Positions 46,721 through 58,099 of a stretch of DNA of 64,000 nucleotides are shown here, piece after piece; positions within the stretch are counted from its first letter, which is position 1, and each line of letters opens with the position of its first letter. The DNA is from Heliopora coerulea (Eukaryota > Cnidaria > Anthozoa > Scleralcyonacea > Helioporidae), in assembly GCA_030142905.1 (NCBI GenBank), contig JASJOG010000505.1, positions 1-64,000 on the forward strand. Reading direction: 5' to 3'. Under the pieces are notes generated by a model that searched no databases, was not told the origin of the DNA, and was given only the letters and a program-made list of their open reading frames with translations. The translations under genes were made by a program, and so were the position numbers.

Positions 46721-46854
46721 CCGGAAGTCGCTGAGCCCTGAACCCGAGTGCCGACTTCCGGTATTGCAGTGAGCCTGCTCTGTAATTTCAGCGGTTGTTT
46801 ATTTCAAACAGTATTCAAGCATTGCGAAATTTGGACATGCGAGAACTTTGAGAG
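46721..46854 (+). promoter_or_regulatory. Paired ETS sites and possible 5' exon
   Basis: CCGGAAGTCG (46721-46730) and CGACTTCCGG (46752-46761) form an inverted pair of strong ETS-type core-promoter motifs 21 bp apart. The sequence then runs to GAGAG|GTATGT, a splice donor after 46854. This looks like a short 5' UTR exon transcribed to the right. The only ATG (ATGCGAGAACTTTGA) is followed by a stop after four codons. Confidence 0.4.
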
Positions 46855-46976
46855 GTATGTGCTTTTCTTATTTAAATCTATAAATTTGTGATGCAAATCT
46901 AAACCATCCGTTCTTTAAAAGTGAATCAGTGAAGGAAAGAGAATATGTATTTACAACGAGCATGTATCTTTAATAG

Positions 46977-47153
46977 TTTTATGGCCAAACTTGTGGTGTC
47001 TTTCGTGGTCATTTAGACCAGGCTGTTTATGCCTCGTTACTTGAAGCAGGCTTGCCGTTTTTTCTCCGCTGGTCTCTTGATGACAGCACAGATTCTTTGA
47101 TTGCTGCTTCCGTCAACTGTTTAGCCGCGATGCTCTGCCTCCAGTTTGACGAA
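46977..47153 (+). pseudogene. Single exon resembling the RPAP1 C-terminal domain
   Basis: TTTAATAG precedes 46977 and GAA|GTGAGT follows 47153. The 177-nt interval is open in one frame (59 codons, phase 0 at both ends). The reading includes YASLLEAGLPFFLRWSLDD and SLIAASVNCLAAML followed by FDE. This matches the pattern I know from RNA polymerase II-associated protein 1 (leucine-rich Leu-Glu-Ala-Gly-Leu-Pro, then Arg-x-x-Leu-Asp-Asp, then an Ala-rich helix ending in Asp-Glu). No other RPAP1 exon is seen in the window. In the frame needed, the upstream 5' exon contains a stop. It is therefore best read as an isolated exon or gene fragment. Moderate confidence in the family. Confidence 0.5.
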
Positions 47154-47512
47154 GTGAGTATACCGTTGCTTATGATTAAGACACTCAACAATCGCCTGTA
47201 GTGCCTATGTTATGGCATCTAAGGTACCTAGTTTTAAGCGGTGGTGGCGATTACTTTCTGACAGAAAACGTACGACTGATATTTGTCTCAGCCAAAGACC
47301 CCTAGTACAAGGGTCGACTTTTTAAGATGTTCGAGGGGGATATCATTTCTTTGTACAAGGCCAACGCAAGAGGTTTAGTGCACCTCCCCCAATCTATTGC
47401 TACATTAAAATTCTACAAAATCAAATTTATAGGCCAAGCAGTTTATAGATATAGAAATTTCTAGCAAAAAAACACAATGGCTGTTACCACATTTGACATT
47501 TGGTACAGTACA

Positions 47513-47746
47513 TGTATTTGGGCAATCCTGTATTTTAGCGTCGGATTGGATTTGGGAAATAAAATAGCGTCGGATTCAATTTATGAAGAGCGCCGGATTA
47601 AAACATATTAGAGTTAGGGTTAGGGTTATATATAAAATGAATCCGGCGCTATTAAAATGAATCCGGCACTCTTCATAAAATGAATCCGATGCTAATTTAT
47701 TTCCCAAATCCAATCCGACGCTAAAATACAGGATTGCCTGTATTTG
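47513..47746. mobile_element. 218-bp fold-back element with TTAGGG core and 8-bp TSD
   Basis: Element 47521-47738. GGCAATCCTGTATTTTAGCG at the left and its exact complement at the right form perfect arms of about 43 bp (through TTTGGGAAATAAA). Further imperfect pairing (GCGCCGGATT / AATCCGGCGC) runs almost to the centre. The loop region contains GTTAGGGTTAGGGTTATA. Both flanks are TGTATTTG (47513-47520 and 47739-47746), an exact 8-bp target duplication. Confidence 0.9.
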
Positions 47747-48068
47747 CATACATGAATCAAATTGTCTGCGTTTTCTTTTTTCATATCTTGCACTCCTGTA
47801 ACAACCGGGGTTTTTGAGCACAACTTCTCATGACATGCGTTATAGTATTCGAATTAATCAGAAGAGTAGAAAACAAAAAATTGTATAGAGTTAAAAATCT
47901 GGAATGTAAAATAGTTTGAGATGGAATTAATCTAAAGTCCTCATTCTTCAAAAAACGACGAGATAAACAGTACTCTTCCATGTTTGTGTAGAAAAATTCT
48001 TTATCAACGCTCGTGTTTAAGTGAAGTAGTCTTTTTACATTTATATTGCAGATTTTCAGCCTCTGGTG

Positions 48069-48702
48069 ATGGAAAAATTGCTTATTCGAAAGGAAAAAAC
48101 TGAGGATAGTCAAGAAGAGCACGATTGCTCATCGGCAAAATGTAGTAAGTTATGTTCTAATGATTCTTCAGACGAACAGGAGTCACAGATATCTGTGTGA
48201 CAAGGTCATTATCCCTGACTGTAACCTATTTGAGTTTTGTCAAAGCTACAGAGAAGCAGTGGCAACCCCATCAATTCAGGATAAAGGTCCTAGAAGCATC
48301 TTGAAGCAAATTGTTGGTATAGAAGGAATGAAGACTTTAGCCATTGCCTTGGCAAGAGTAATTGCAGTCAAACCTCACTCAGCTGATGTGGAGAGACTGA
48401 TATCAAGATACAATATCCTGAAGTCACCAGCAAGAAGCAGACTTAACACAGATACCCTTCACAACTACATTTTCATTGGATGCAATCTTCCACCGCTTGC
48501 AAGTTATGATGCCAGACCTGCTGTTCGATACTGGTTAACAGATAAGAAGAAAAGAGCGAGTGCATCGTCTAAGTACAAGACACAAAAGTGGTTTAATGGT
48601 GTCTTTTTTGAGAACAACGTTGGTGACGACGAGATCGACATGTCAGAGTTGTCAGAGGAAAGCAGACAAGAAGGACATCACTTGAAACCGTCTTTTGGTT
48701 GA
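48069..48702 (+). pseudogene. hAT transposase C-terminal fragment with acidic leader
   Basis: The frame 48160-48702 (180 codons) contains the hAT dimerisation core: LAIALARVIAVKPHSADVER, then LISRYNILKSPARSRLN, then LHNYIFIGCNLPPL and DARPAVRYWL, followed by a Lys-rich and acidic tail. This is the pattern of Ac-like hAT transposases common in cnidarians. Just upstream a second frame (48069-48200, 43 codons) has a charged Ser/Cys-rich stretch (KTEDSQEEHDCSSAKC). It is preceded by an acceptor (TTATATTGCAG before 48052) and ends in a stop at 48198-48200, overlapping the main frame by 41 bp. The two may be halves of one protein split by a frameshift. No catalytic N-terminal part and no inverted repeats were found. 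Confidence 0.65.
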
Positions 48703-51700
48703 CATAAGAATTAAAAAGGGCTACAGGAACCATCGGACCGTGCTTTGCATGGCTATGCTTTTTTTAAGGCTCACGATTTCGGAAAAAACATTTGATATTT
48801 CTTTAGTTATTTCGCCATTACTTGTTTTAAGAGTTAACAATAATTTGATTGTATAAACGATGAATGAAATAACATTTCAGCTATATCTAGGTTTTCCCAA
48901 CATGTTTCTAATTTTTCTGTTTATAACAACTTCAGAGCCTCGTTTTCACTACAACGCAAGCATAAGCGTAAGCTTCCGTTTTATGGTTGCGTTTGCTTGT
49001 GCCAACAAATCAGTGATGCTTACATTTACGGCTAGTGAAAACCAGGCTTAACGAAAGCGCTCAAATCTGCGTACCACACGTTCAAGTTCCAAGTGATTGT
49101 TGCCCCTGAAGGCAAAGTGTGTCCTTGTAAAAATTCCTTATTTTAATGCCTGCACCACATAATGATAAAAAGGGATTAAATAAAAATGAACAGACAAGAT
49201 TTACCTTCAAGTAGTCTGCTGTTAGTCAATACTTTCAAAGCTACTGTAAGAGGTGCACTGGGTTGTGAATTTTGCTCTCTGGCTGGAAACTTGATAGGCC
49301 TGATGGTGAACAATTCAAAAAGGGGCAGTTAGGGATTGGATATGTTAACTTTTTGGTCCACATTTGACTTTTTAGTTAACTTTTTACTCTGGCCAATGCT
49401 TTAATGGCAGGCAATTTTTGTCAACAAGAGATGTTTCAGACAAGAAGGCGTTAAGAATACCTCAAATCTTTTTCCAACTTTTAGAATTCCTTTGGCTAAT
49501 GCCAGATGATTTTACTCATGAAGGGGAGATGTCTAATGGGAGGGGTTAATAACAATACTAGGTTTTAATCTGTTAACCTACTAACATCTGGCTCTGGTAA
49601 AGCAATATGAAGTGTCTCACTTAGTCAGACTAATTCTCAATGAATATGGTCATACTTAAAAAGCAACAGGGTTAGGATAGGATTGAACCCTTTAACTCTC
49701 AGTTGTTTCCACCTGCAAGTTAAGAATAGTCCAACATTGGCAAGAATTAAATTTTCATGGGCTACCTAAAAAGGGAAAGAGTTAATTCTGGGAAGCTGAA
49801 TTTCATATGTGTTTGGATTAAACATACGTCAACATTTTGTACATACAAGCATACAGAAGTCACTATTCATAGTTCAGTAAAAAAGAAAATGCTGTATACT
49901 GTCACCGTGTTGAAGAATGTTGTTTTGATCCCAGTACATGTCTAGATGAACTTCCCTATTCCTGCAATCCAAGGGTACACTACAATTGTTATTTCCTTGT
50001 CAACTGACTATTTTGTTGTGGTTGTTGAAATTGCCACTTCGACTGCAGAATCTGTACTACAGTATACAATTAAACTAATTTTCTGGGAACATGTCAATGT
50101 TTCTACTTGCTTGACATTTTATCAATCAAATGAATGTGCCAACATCTTAAGCTTGAACCTTTTGCCAACCAGACAGTGAACCCATGCCCTCTCTTTGCTT
50201 GCCTGGAATTAGCAGGATTTAAATGGGAAGGTTACAAATGGCAACAATAAATTACCATAATGGAGACAGTTTTATGCATTGCTGACAACCGGCAAGCACC
50301 CTCCTGCTCAAAATCATGTTGCATTGCTTGAATAAAATAAAAAATGTTGCCTTGGGTGTGGAAGGGTTAATTCTGTGAATAGATTTTTGTACCACACATC
50401 ATAATTGGGCATGAAACCTTATCACAAGCTAGATTCTCCAAACACTGAGCTGCAAAAACAATTGGGGTTGTAGAGTGATGTGTCATTTTAACTATGTGCA
50501 CTACATATAGTTCATAATTGATGGAGAATAGGTATACTGACAGGTCTTGTGTATTAATATATCAGTTATGCATTGTGTACACTAAATCACAAACAAATGA
50601 CTGACTTATAAAGACTTCCCAAACTTCATACAGTCCATCTGTTTCACTAATTATAAACCAGCCCACACTATAACCTTGCCCCTACCATCTAATTTTTTGT
50701 GGCCCTACGTTTTGAGCATCTTGTCATGCAGTGATCAGTTGTTACTTGTTCCATGCCTGTTTGAGGCTAACAGCATTTTTCTTGGTGTTAAAGTATGAAA
50801 ATCATGTGCACTATCAATATTTAACAATATTAACATCAATCAAAATTTTACATTTAACTCTTTAATATACTGTAGTTTTATGTATGTTGCCATTATCATT
50901 CCACTGGAGCTTGGGCAAATGCTATCCATAATCATTGAAAGGAAGGTCTGGTTGAAAAAGCTTAGGAAACTCTTGGTTAATATGTTGTCTTAACAATGCA
51001 GAACTGGCCTTCAGAATTAAAAACATGTGGTTACCCAGTTCCTAATGTTAAAAACCCTACATTACTCATGCAGAAATCTAGAAAATTAATGATAATCTAG
51101 ACTAATGTACTCTTTTTACCTTAGATAACAAGAGGTTAGATTGAGATTTTGTTGTCAAGGGGGCAACTACATCTTAAAATATACCTGACAGAGAAAAGTG
51201 TGATCATCTTGGACAACTGGATGTATACTTCTGTTTTTAATTTCAGGCCAAGAAATAATATATACGTATATTGCTTACTCATTTATATCTTTCATGATAG
51301 AATTTCTATCACACTTGGCTGAATGACCTGTGCACATCTAACGGGAATAACCTTTCATACTTTTATCAGTTACCATTAGTAAACAATTTTACTCATCAAG
51401 AAGAGACCTCTAGTTGGGAGAGGGTTAACAAGGTGTCCTTAAACTTAAAACGTGGGGTTGATTGCAGTCGGTTTTCCGTATTGCAGTCAAATGGAAACAC
51501 TTCATCTTTTGCCTGCTTTTCTTGGGGTATTGCACATGGTGCAGGTGGAAGTCTTTGACACTTTCACAGCAGGTTTGGTACTGTAACATTGAAACCAGCC
51601 ATAGCATTTGTATGTTGCTTTAATTTATGAAGTTTATATACTCAAAATAAATCATGTATTACTACCAATAAAGTCTGTTTACTTTGTTGTACTATGATAT

Positions 51701-52110
51701 TTATATCACTAATATCTTAAAATTTAAACTTTAAGCACGTTACATCCCATTTATGTAACACCAAGCGATAAGCCCAGCGGTACGATCATGAAATCAGGTA
51801 TAAACATCACTAACCGGTTAACTCCAAGTTTATTGCTAAAAAATTGTTCATTGCCGAGATGTTTTTTGACTTCTATATTTCACGGGGATCAAATCAAACG
51901 GAAAATCAGATACAAAATCATTATCTCAGCTAAAGAGTTGTGAAAATTAAACTTCATCGATATTACATGCCTCACGAAACCTTGCCACATTCCTGTACTT
52001 CATTTGAATATCGGTCAACTAGAGCCCACTTATCCCTGTGTCTGCTTCTTCCTTCGCCTTCGATCCCACGTGAATTAGTGCTTGACTATGAAATTTGAGT
52101 TCTTTGCATA
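48703..52110. other. Long non-coding stretch
   Basis: No recognised gene. Several short phrases such as TTTTACTCATSAAGRRGAGA and AGGGTTAA (about 49510-49550 and 51390-51425) recur and resemble remnants of a common repeat. Open frames stay at or below about 80 codons and lack motifs. Confidence 0.4.
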
Positions 52111-52119
52111 TTTATGATC

Positions 52120-52210
52120 AAGGCTGATGACATCTTGATGGGTGGGACAAAAATTGCATTTGATCGGCTCTTGTCAAAGGGAGATTCCCCTCCATCTCTG
52201 GGACTTACTA
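52120..52210. repeat. Dispersed repeat R3, copy 2
   Basis: Matches 19380-19470 in order (GACATCTTGATGGGTGGGAC, ATCGGCTCTT, GAGATTCCCCTCC). The rest of this neighbourhood does not match. Confidence 0.6.
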
Positions 52211-52364
52211 TTTTCGCTCCCCATTTTTGGAGGCAGGACATGACGTCTTTCCCCTCTTAGTAACCAAGCTATGGAAAAGTGGAATTATCAGATTTTGTTC
52301 ATCGCTGCAAGTTCACTTGAAAGTTGGTTGACACTAACATACTGGGGACATTTGTACAAAGCCC

Positions 52365-52397
52365 ACATACCATATCTGTAAGATACGGTATGTGGCG
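52365..52397. repeat. Short hairpin
   Basis: CCACATACCATATCT and AGATACGGTATGTGG form 15-bp arms with one mismatch around a 3-nt loop. Isolated; it could be a structured element or the tip of a fold-back repeat. Confidence 0.6.
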
Positions 52398-53277
52398 AAT
52401 ACCTTTGTCAATGTGACCGAGGAGATTTTAAAAGTGCTAGTTCTCTACTTTCTTTCAAATAATCATCTGTGTAATTATATTAAAACAATTATTCTCTTCA
52501 GATTCAATGAATATTATTGGATAATACCATCGACTTCGTCTCGAGGATTATTAAACAATATTTACTTCGCCTTCAGCGAATAATTGTTAAATAATTATAG
52601 TGGTGGACATTTGTCGGGTGATGAATAACGTGGCCCAGGAAATAACTTCAAAAAGAGACAAAAAAAGGAATAAAGTAAAAGCATTTCCGGAGAATTTATT
52701 TACTGGCGTTAAGTATCCCAAACTATTACAAGAACAGATGTGACAAAAGGTCAAAGACGTGGTAATTCAAAGTAAAGGTGAACAGGAAATCATAAACTCG
52801 ACATGGCAGGAAATAGGTAAACAAAGACAAAAAGTGAGATAGTAACCAACGATCTGAATCTGGACTGCCGTTTTGTTATTGAATTGTTAATGGTCAAGCA
52901 TTTGTAAAACCAATAATGCATAATTCTTTTTAAGACTTTTGCGACTGTTGGTATGATTGATTTTGGACAATAGTTATTAAGATCAGATTTTCTGCAACTT
53001 CTATGAACAAATAAGTTAATAAATCATATCCTCACACATTGATCTGATATTACGAATATTACAGCAAAACGAATACTAATCACTACACAAAACAACACCT
53101 AATCACACGGCAAAGCTACACTCTACATTCTCCCATCCCAGATAACGTTACTTCAGCCCTGGTAGTTTTCTACCATTCGTCTAGTCAAGGGACGACGACC
53201 TTGCGATGTGGTTTCTTACCATCTGAACAACTCGAGGGAGTTGGAGATGAGTCCAGGACACCAAACGTAGAAGTTGA
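52398..53277. other. Non-coding stretch
   Basis: AT-rich, with only short open frames. The last 100 bp precede the exon-like frame at 53278 and contain several AG dinucleotides that could serve as acceptors. Confidence 0.4.
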
Positions 53278-53808
53278 GAATCACCCCAAGCCGAATGTTA
53301 TACGGATTTCCTTCGATCAGATCCTAAATCCGTCAGTCGAGAGGAGTGTGAGGAAGAGTTTTTAAAACTTAGTAAAATAGACACCGCTGCCAAAATGGCA
53401 TACTCATGGCTCGCTCAAGACATGGTTTGCAGTATAGGAATCCCTACTGTGTTTTATTATGAGCCGACATTGCAGCACATTCTTACCGACTACCAATGCC
53501 AAAGTAACGCAAAATATCAACTTAAAGAAATAGAAAAGAAAGCAAAAGGTTCTACTTTAGTACTGCTTTTAACACGTGATGTTATAGCTGGAATTCGTGC
53601 CAAGTACTTAACCGATTCACAAATGGATTTCGAGGATAGGAGAAGCGATTCGCCCCCTCACCCCTACCCTCATTCTTACGATATATTTTGCAACATGACC
53701 GACCTATGGAAGAGGGGAAATACCAGAGCAAATCTGATTGACAAGGTTTACTGGAAGGTTCGCCAAGAATATGAGTGGACCAAACGTGTCCTAAGGAGAC
53801 GACTTTAA
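53278..53808 (+). CDS. Exon-like ORF, possibly nucleoside 2-deoxyribosyltransferase-like
   Basis: Open for 176 codons from just after a TGA (53275-53277) to TAA-type termination at 53806-53808. The first ATG is at 53395, but the codons before it (DFLRSDPKSVSREECEEEF) look coding, so this may be a terminal exon with an upstream acceptor. The middle reads DMVCSIGIPTVFYYEPTLQ and then EIEKKAKGSTLVLLLTRDVI. The spacing of a Tyr-Tyr-x-Pro strand followed by Glu-x-x-x-Lys-Ala-Lys and a hydrophobic strand resembles the nucleoside 2-deoxyribosyltransferase-like fold. The C-terminus is basic (WTKRVLRRRL). Coding is likely; the family assignment is weak. Confidence 0.45.
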   Translation, partial: ESPQAECYTDFLRSDPKSVSREECEEEFLKLSKIDTAAKMAYSWLAQDMVCSIGIPTVFYYEPTLQHILTDYQCQSNAKYQLKEIEKKAKGSTLVLLLTRDVIAGIRAKYLTDSQMDFEDRRSDSPPHPYPHSYDIFCNMTDLWKRGNTRANLIDKVYWKVRQEYEWTKRVLRRRL

Positions 53809-54540
53809 GAGGGGTATCTGTCCAAACTTGTAGCTTCCTTCACTGACCAATCTGGTCTGTTTTGCAGACCGATAGCTCAATTTCCACCATCTTTTCTGAC
53901 CAGTCATACAAATTACTTTATGATAAATATCTGTGTGCAATTTTCATCAATGAGTTGTGACCTTTCATAAAACGAGCGAGCATGGTAAGAACGAGTGAGT
54001 TTCACGATACTTCACATCAAGCGACAAAATTCGTCCAAAGTATTTACCATGATAAAGTTTGTTTTTTATAATATTATACGTTCTGACGTTTCAAGGTAAT
54101 CATTGTAAGAACACCAAACCAGGTCTTATCTTCAGATATAGCAAGCTGGCTGAAGCCAACAGTCAACAATTCATGTAACTTATTTTTGATTACTTTACAC
54201 AATTTGGGGGCTTAAAGTAAAAATCTTCTGACTTTCTACTCTTCCTTTAAAGAAGTGTCGTTATACAATTCTTTCACTAATACGTCGAGAAAAAATAATT
54301 TATTCTAATCTTTTCTTGTTAGAAGAAAACAAAAGTCTGAAAATTTTTTCCAGTTCTTCCTTCCTCTAATTGCAAATTGTTCCACGTGGCGAGCTAAGAT
54401 TCACCGACAAGGAGGCTGCAACCCTCCTGCTCCCCTATGATACCACCCCTGGCAGATAAGCCTCAACAATGAACCCTTGTCTTGATTACCTGGTAGCAAG
54501 TCTGAACAACACTGAGGCTGCACACCGTTTGTAGCAGGTG
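53809..54540. other. Non-coding stretch
   Basis: Downstream flank of the exon-like ORF. An ACCATG/CATGGT pair near 53985 and 54045 hints at a weak fold-back. No gene recognised. Confidence 0.4.
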
Positions 54541-54544
54541 TAAC

Positions 54545-55465
54545 TCATTTATGAGTGTGAATCACAGGCATTGCTGCCCGGTTATCGCCATGTGAATTGT
54601 TAGGGTTGTACCCAGGTCATTGCAACGTAAATCACTGGAGTTATACCCAGGTTATCGCATGGCTAAATCACTGGGATTGTACCAAGGTTATCGCCAATGT
54701 AAATCATTGGGGTTGCACCAAGGTTATCGCAATGCATGTCTCTGGGGTTGCACCGAGAGTATCGCAGTTTAAGGCCCCGTTTACACGATTACGGTTTCAC
54801 ATTACGGTTTCAAATCGTTACGCTTAGCATGACGTTTTCATGCTTTTTCATACCGGTACCGTGTGAACGCAAGGCCTAACCGTAATAATCTCGTTACGGT
54901 TTCATTTCGTACCGGTATCATGTGAACGGGGTCTAAATCATTTGGGGTTGCAACCATATTATCGCAATGTAAATCACTAATGTCGCATCCACCTTATCGC
55001 CACTGTAAATCACTGGGGTTACACCCAGATAATGTAGATCACTGCGGTTGCACCGAGATTATGGCAATGTAAGTCCCTGGGGTTGTACCAAAATTACGGC
55101 AATGTAAGTCACTGGGGTTGTACCGAGATTATGGCAATGTAAATCACTTGGGCTTGCACCCAGGTCATGGCAATGTAAATCAGTTGGGTTTAACCTAGGT
55201 TATCTCAATGTAAATCACTGGAGTTTTCCCGAGGTTATGGCAATGTAAGTCACTGGAGTTGCACCAGGGTTATTACAATGTAAATCACTGCTGTTGAAGC
55301 AAGGTTATTGCAATGTAAAACACTGATGTTGCATCCAGGCTATCGCAATGTAAATGATTGCTGTTGCACTCATGCCAAGCGCATTGCATTGGGGTGTACC
55401 CAGGTTATCACAATGTCAATCACTGAGGTAGTACCCATTTGGGGACTCCAGTCTTCAGGTCTTTT
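54545..55465. repeat. ~36-bp minisatellite, about 20-24 units, interrupted once
   Basis: The phrase AATCACTGGGGTTGCACC followed by AGGTTATCGCAATGTA recurs every 35-37 bp with substitutions. It is broken at 54773-54933 by a MITE and resumes at 54937. Units weaken after about 55380. Open frames across it are products of the repeat. Confidence 0.88.
54770..54936. mobile_element. 161-bp MITE inserted in the minisatellite
   Basis: Element 54773-54933. GGCCCCGTTTACACG at the left pairs with CATGTGAACGGGGTC at the right (imperfect inverted repeat). Flanks are TAA at 54770-54772 and 54934-54936. Internal TTACGGTTTC and ACCGGTACC/ACCGGTATC motifs repeat. A 3-bp TAA duplication fits the PIF/Harbinger TWA preference. 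Confidence 0.82.
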
Positions 55466-56985
55466 ACAAAGTTTTAAAAAAGCCGGATGTAATTTGGGTT
55501 TCCCGGGATTCAATTTGAAAGATTAATTTTCTTATTTCGTATTCAATCTTTTAATCGACAAGAAGAACGAAAATATATGGCTTGAAATGTTTGTGCAGTT
55601 TAAGTGCCATGTTTTGGCCTAGTAAAACAGAACTAGATGAATGATTCTATTCGCAGCGTTCACCACCAAATGTAATCGATGGTAACATCTTCTAATACCA
55701 CTAGGAAGAATGTTTTGCTGCAGAAAAACAATGACAATTTGACTGCTGACAACTGTCCAAACATTTACATCCTCACTTCAGCACTTCAGATAAAGCGTAT
55801 CGACAATTTATTTAGACGTCGGAAGTAGTTTCTAGCTCGTAAATTAAAGCTTGCTAACTTGACTCACTGTTGAACTGGAAACTGAAGATCGTTGAAGCTA
55901 TTCGGGGGGTGGTGGTTTTAATCCATCGAACACTTTCCCCACTCTTGGCTAAGCCACTGCTCATATGCGATGTTTTTTCCAAGTAGCACTCAAAATCATC
56001 ATGTTACCTGTACAAATATCTAGCAAAGTAATCTGCATACATACTTATTGAACAGTTTATATGACATTTTGGCCCGAGTACACCTGTACATAACAAAACG
56101 CGACGGTCTATTAAAACATGGAACCCTGAAACACAGCAATTCCCACGTTGAGGCAAAAGTCAACTTCTCTCTAACTTATATTCTTTGAATTCACACTTTT
56201 GAATTGAAATCTCGGGTTCTCATTACATCATGTTAGATCTAGGTTCTAAAGTGAGTACTCTTTGTCGACTAAATGAAAGTCCTTCTCTAAATTGATTAAT
56301 GTGGTCTTACTATTTAAAAACAGGTTTTTCTGTGTTAAAGAATTTATGGGAAGTAATTTCAAGGCATTGTAGTAAATCAAATTTGAATTATCAAAATCAT
56401 CTTTTAAATTGATCAGTTGCCATGGTAACCAAAATAATAGAGCACTAAAAATAAAATAGTGTACCCACTTTAAACCTGATAGAGTTCAACCAAACGATCA
56501 GTGAAGTTTTATATAGGCTTTTATACATTAGAAGGGAGATATTCTAGGTGCTAAACCTAAAAGACGCCTAAATTTTAGACGTTTTTGAGACTATTTTTCA
56601 GATTCCTATAGAAAACACTCAAAATGTCAGAAATAGTTACTATAATATGTACAATATTAAGAAGTGTTTCAACAATAAATTAAATTTTATAGGTTCAGTT
56701 CATAAACTGTTAGTTTTGCTATCTGTGCTAAAAATATGGATACAATCTGTAAAAAGGTAAACTTAATTTACGTATGAAAAAGATGTTTTTAAACAGCTTC
56801 AACAACTCGAGAAAAGCAGATTCAAAATTTAATATTAAATATGCCGAATACACTTTGTAGTCTTCCAGCGCCTTCAGAAATAATCTACAGAAAATTTTTA
56901 TATGCTCAATATTTTCATAAGGTTCTAGACTCGAGGTCAACGAAGAAATTCTAGAGATCATTCAATGTCACCGTGGAGAAGAACT
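55466..56985. other. Non-coding stretch
   Basis: AT-rich, with no recognised gene or bounded repeat. A short run of open frame on the minus strand at 56728-56961 lacks motifs. Confidence 0.4.
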
Positions 56986-57288
56986 TCAATTTTTTTGAAA
57001 AATTCGACATTTTGGGCGTAAGACCCACTTAACAAAGATTCTGTCATCATGCTTACGTATACCTATGTGATCTAAAATGTAGTCATTCACAAGGTCGAAA
57101 CAAAACATAAGACAATGTAAGTATTCCTGAGGAACAAATAAAACAAACATAAGCACAAGCGCAGTGTATGAATGCCATAACCAACGGAACCATGAAAGCA
57201 ATACAAAAGCGAAACAAAGGTTCTTTAGTCTTGTGTTTGTACTTTCGTTTGCATCACTTTTGAGTGAACAAGGCATACGATTGTTCAT
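56986..57288 (-). CDS. Small hydrophobic ORF, paralogue 1 (unknown)
   Basis: A 100-codon minus-strand frame with ATG at 57286-57288. It has a charged N-terminus, then RLKNLCFAFVLLSWFRWLW and a hydrophobic run (TALVLMFVLFVPQEYLHCLM) that could span a membrane. The DNA from AAAGAACCTTTGT through CAGGAATAC resembles 62590-62760, where the frame reads KNLCFLFCVVIILASVVMF. In both copies CAGGAATAC is preceded by a pyrimidine-rich tract, so it may instead be an acceptor with the exon starting at GAATAC. Not assigned to a family. Confidence 0.3.
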   Translation of the reverse strand: MNNRMPCSLKSDANESTNTRLKNLCFAFVLLSWFRWLWHSYTALVLMFVLFVPQEYLHCLMFCFDLVNDYILDHIGIRKHDDRIFVKWVLRPKCRIFQKN

Positions 57289-58099
57289 CCAGACCTATGT
57301 GATTAGCTATTTTGAGCACATACCCCGCTTGTTATTGGTTCACCAAAGTAGCGATACCTCCTGGAGACTCCTGTCATTATCTCGTACATAACACAATCGT
57401 ATATGATAATAAAGTATATACGATGGATAATTAAACTGATTAAAGGACCGCTAAATGTTTGAAATCTGCCTCGCAAATCATGAATACTTCAGAATCTCAT
57501 CAAATATCATTTTACTTGTTAAACCTTAGTGTTCCACTGACAAGTAATTAACTGAAAATGAAAACCAATACTTCTTTCAGTCACTTCTCTTGTCTATTCA
57601 GAACTTATTCGTAAAGTTCACATGCACTTAATTGCGTCGACGAAAAAAAGCCACGTCACAACAGGGATCAGAATTTGTCGAATAAGATAAGTGTATGTCT
57701 AACTTGAAATTTCTAAACGCACTAACCAGATAGGTATCTCGATTTTCTGTCTCACTTGAAACGGTAAGATTATCCAACATAATCGGTTTTTCTTAGTGTT
57801 TTATTCCAACATTTATATAACTAATTTCACGAATTTGTAAACATCTGGCATGGTACTACAATTCAGACATAATACTGGTGCGTCTCGACCTAATACTGGG
57901 ATGTAAATACCACTGGAAACTCTCCTGTGCCGGATTTAATGTTAGAACTTTATTGAACGCAACCAGTGAAGTTGCTTGTAAATTTCTAGATTTATAGCAC
58001 TGTTCTGGGTCACGTTTAGTAACCTTAAATATTCAATCAGGCATATATAAAGCGTGTTCAAAATTTCCTCGACACGGAGATTTCGAGTTATAACCTTCT
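57289..58099. other. Non-coding stretch
   Basis: No recognised gene, RNA or bounded element. AT-rich. Confidence 0.4.

Noticed and set aside
48138..48170. Intron joining the acidic leader to the hAT frame through GTAAGT and TTCTTCAG
   Set aside because: The implied intron would be about 24 nt, too short for normal splicing.
54597..55526. Open frames across the minisatellite
   Set aside because: They are periodic products of the 36-bp repeat.
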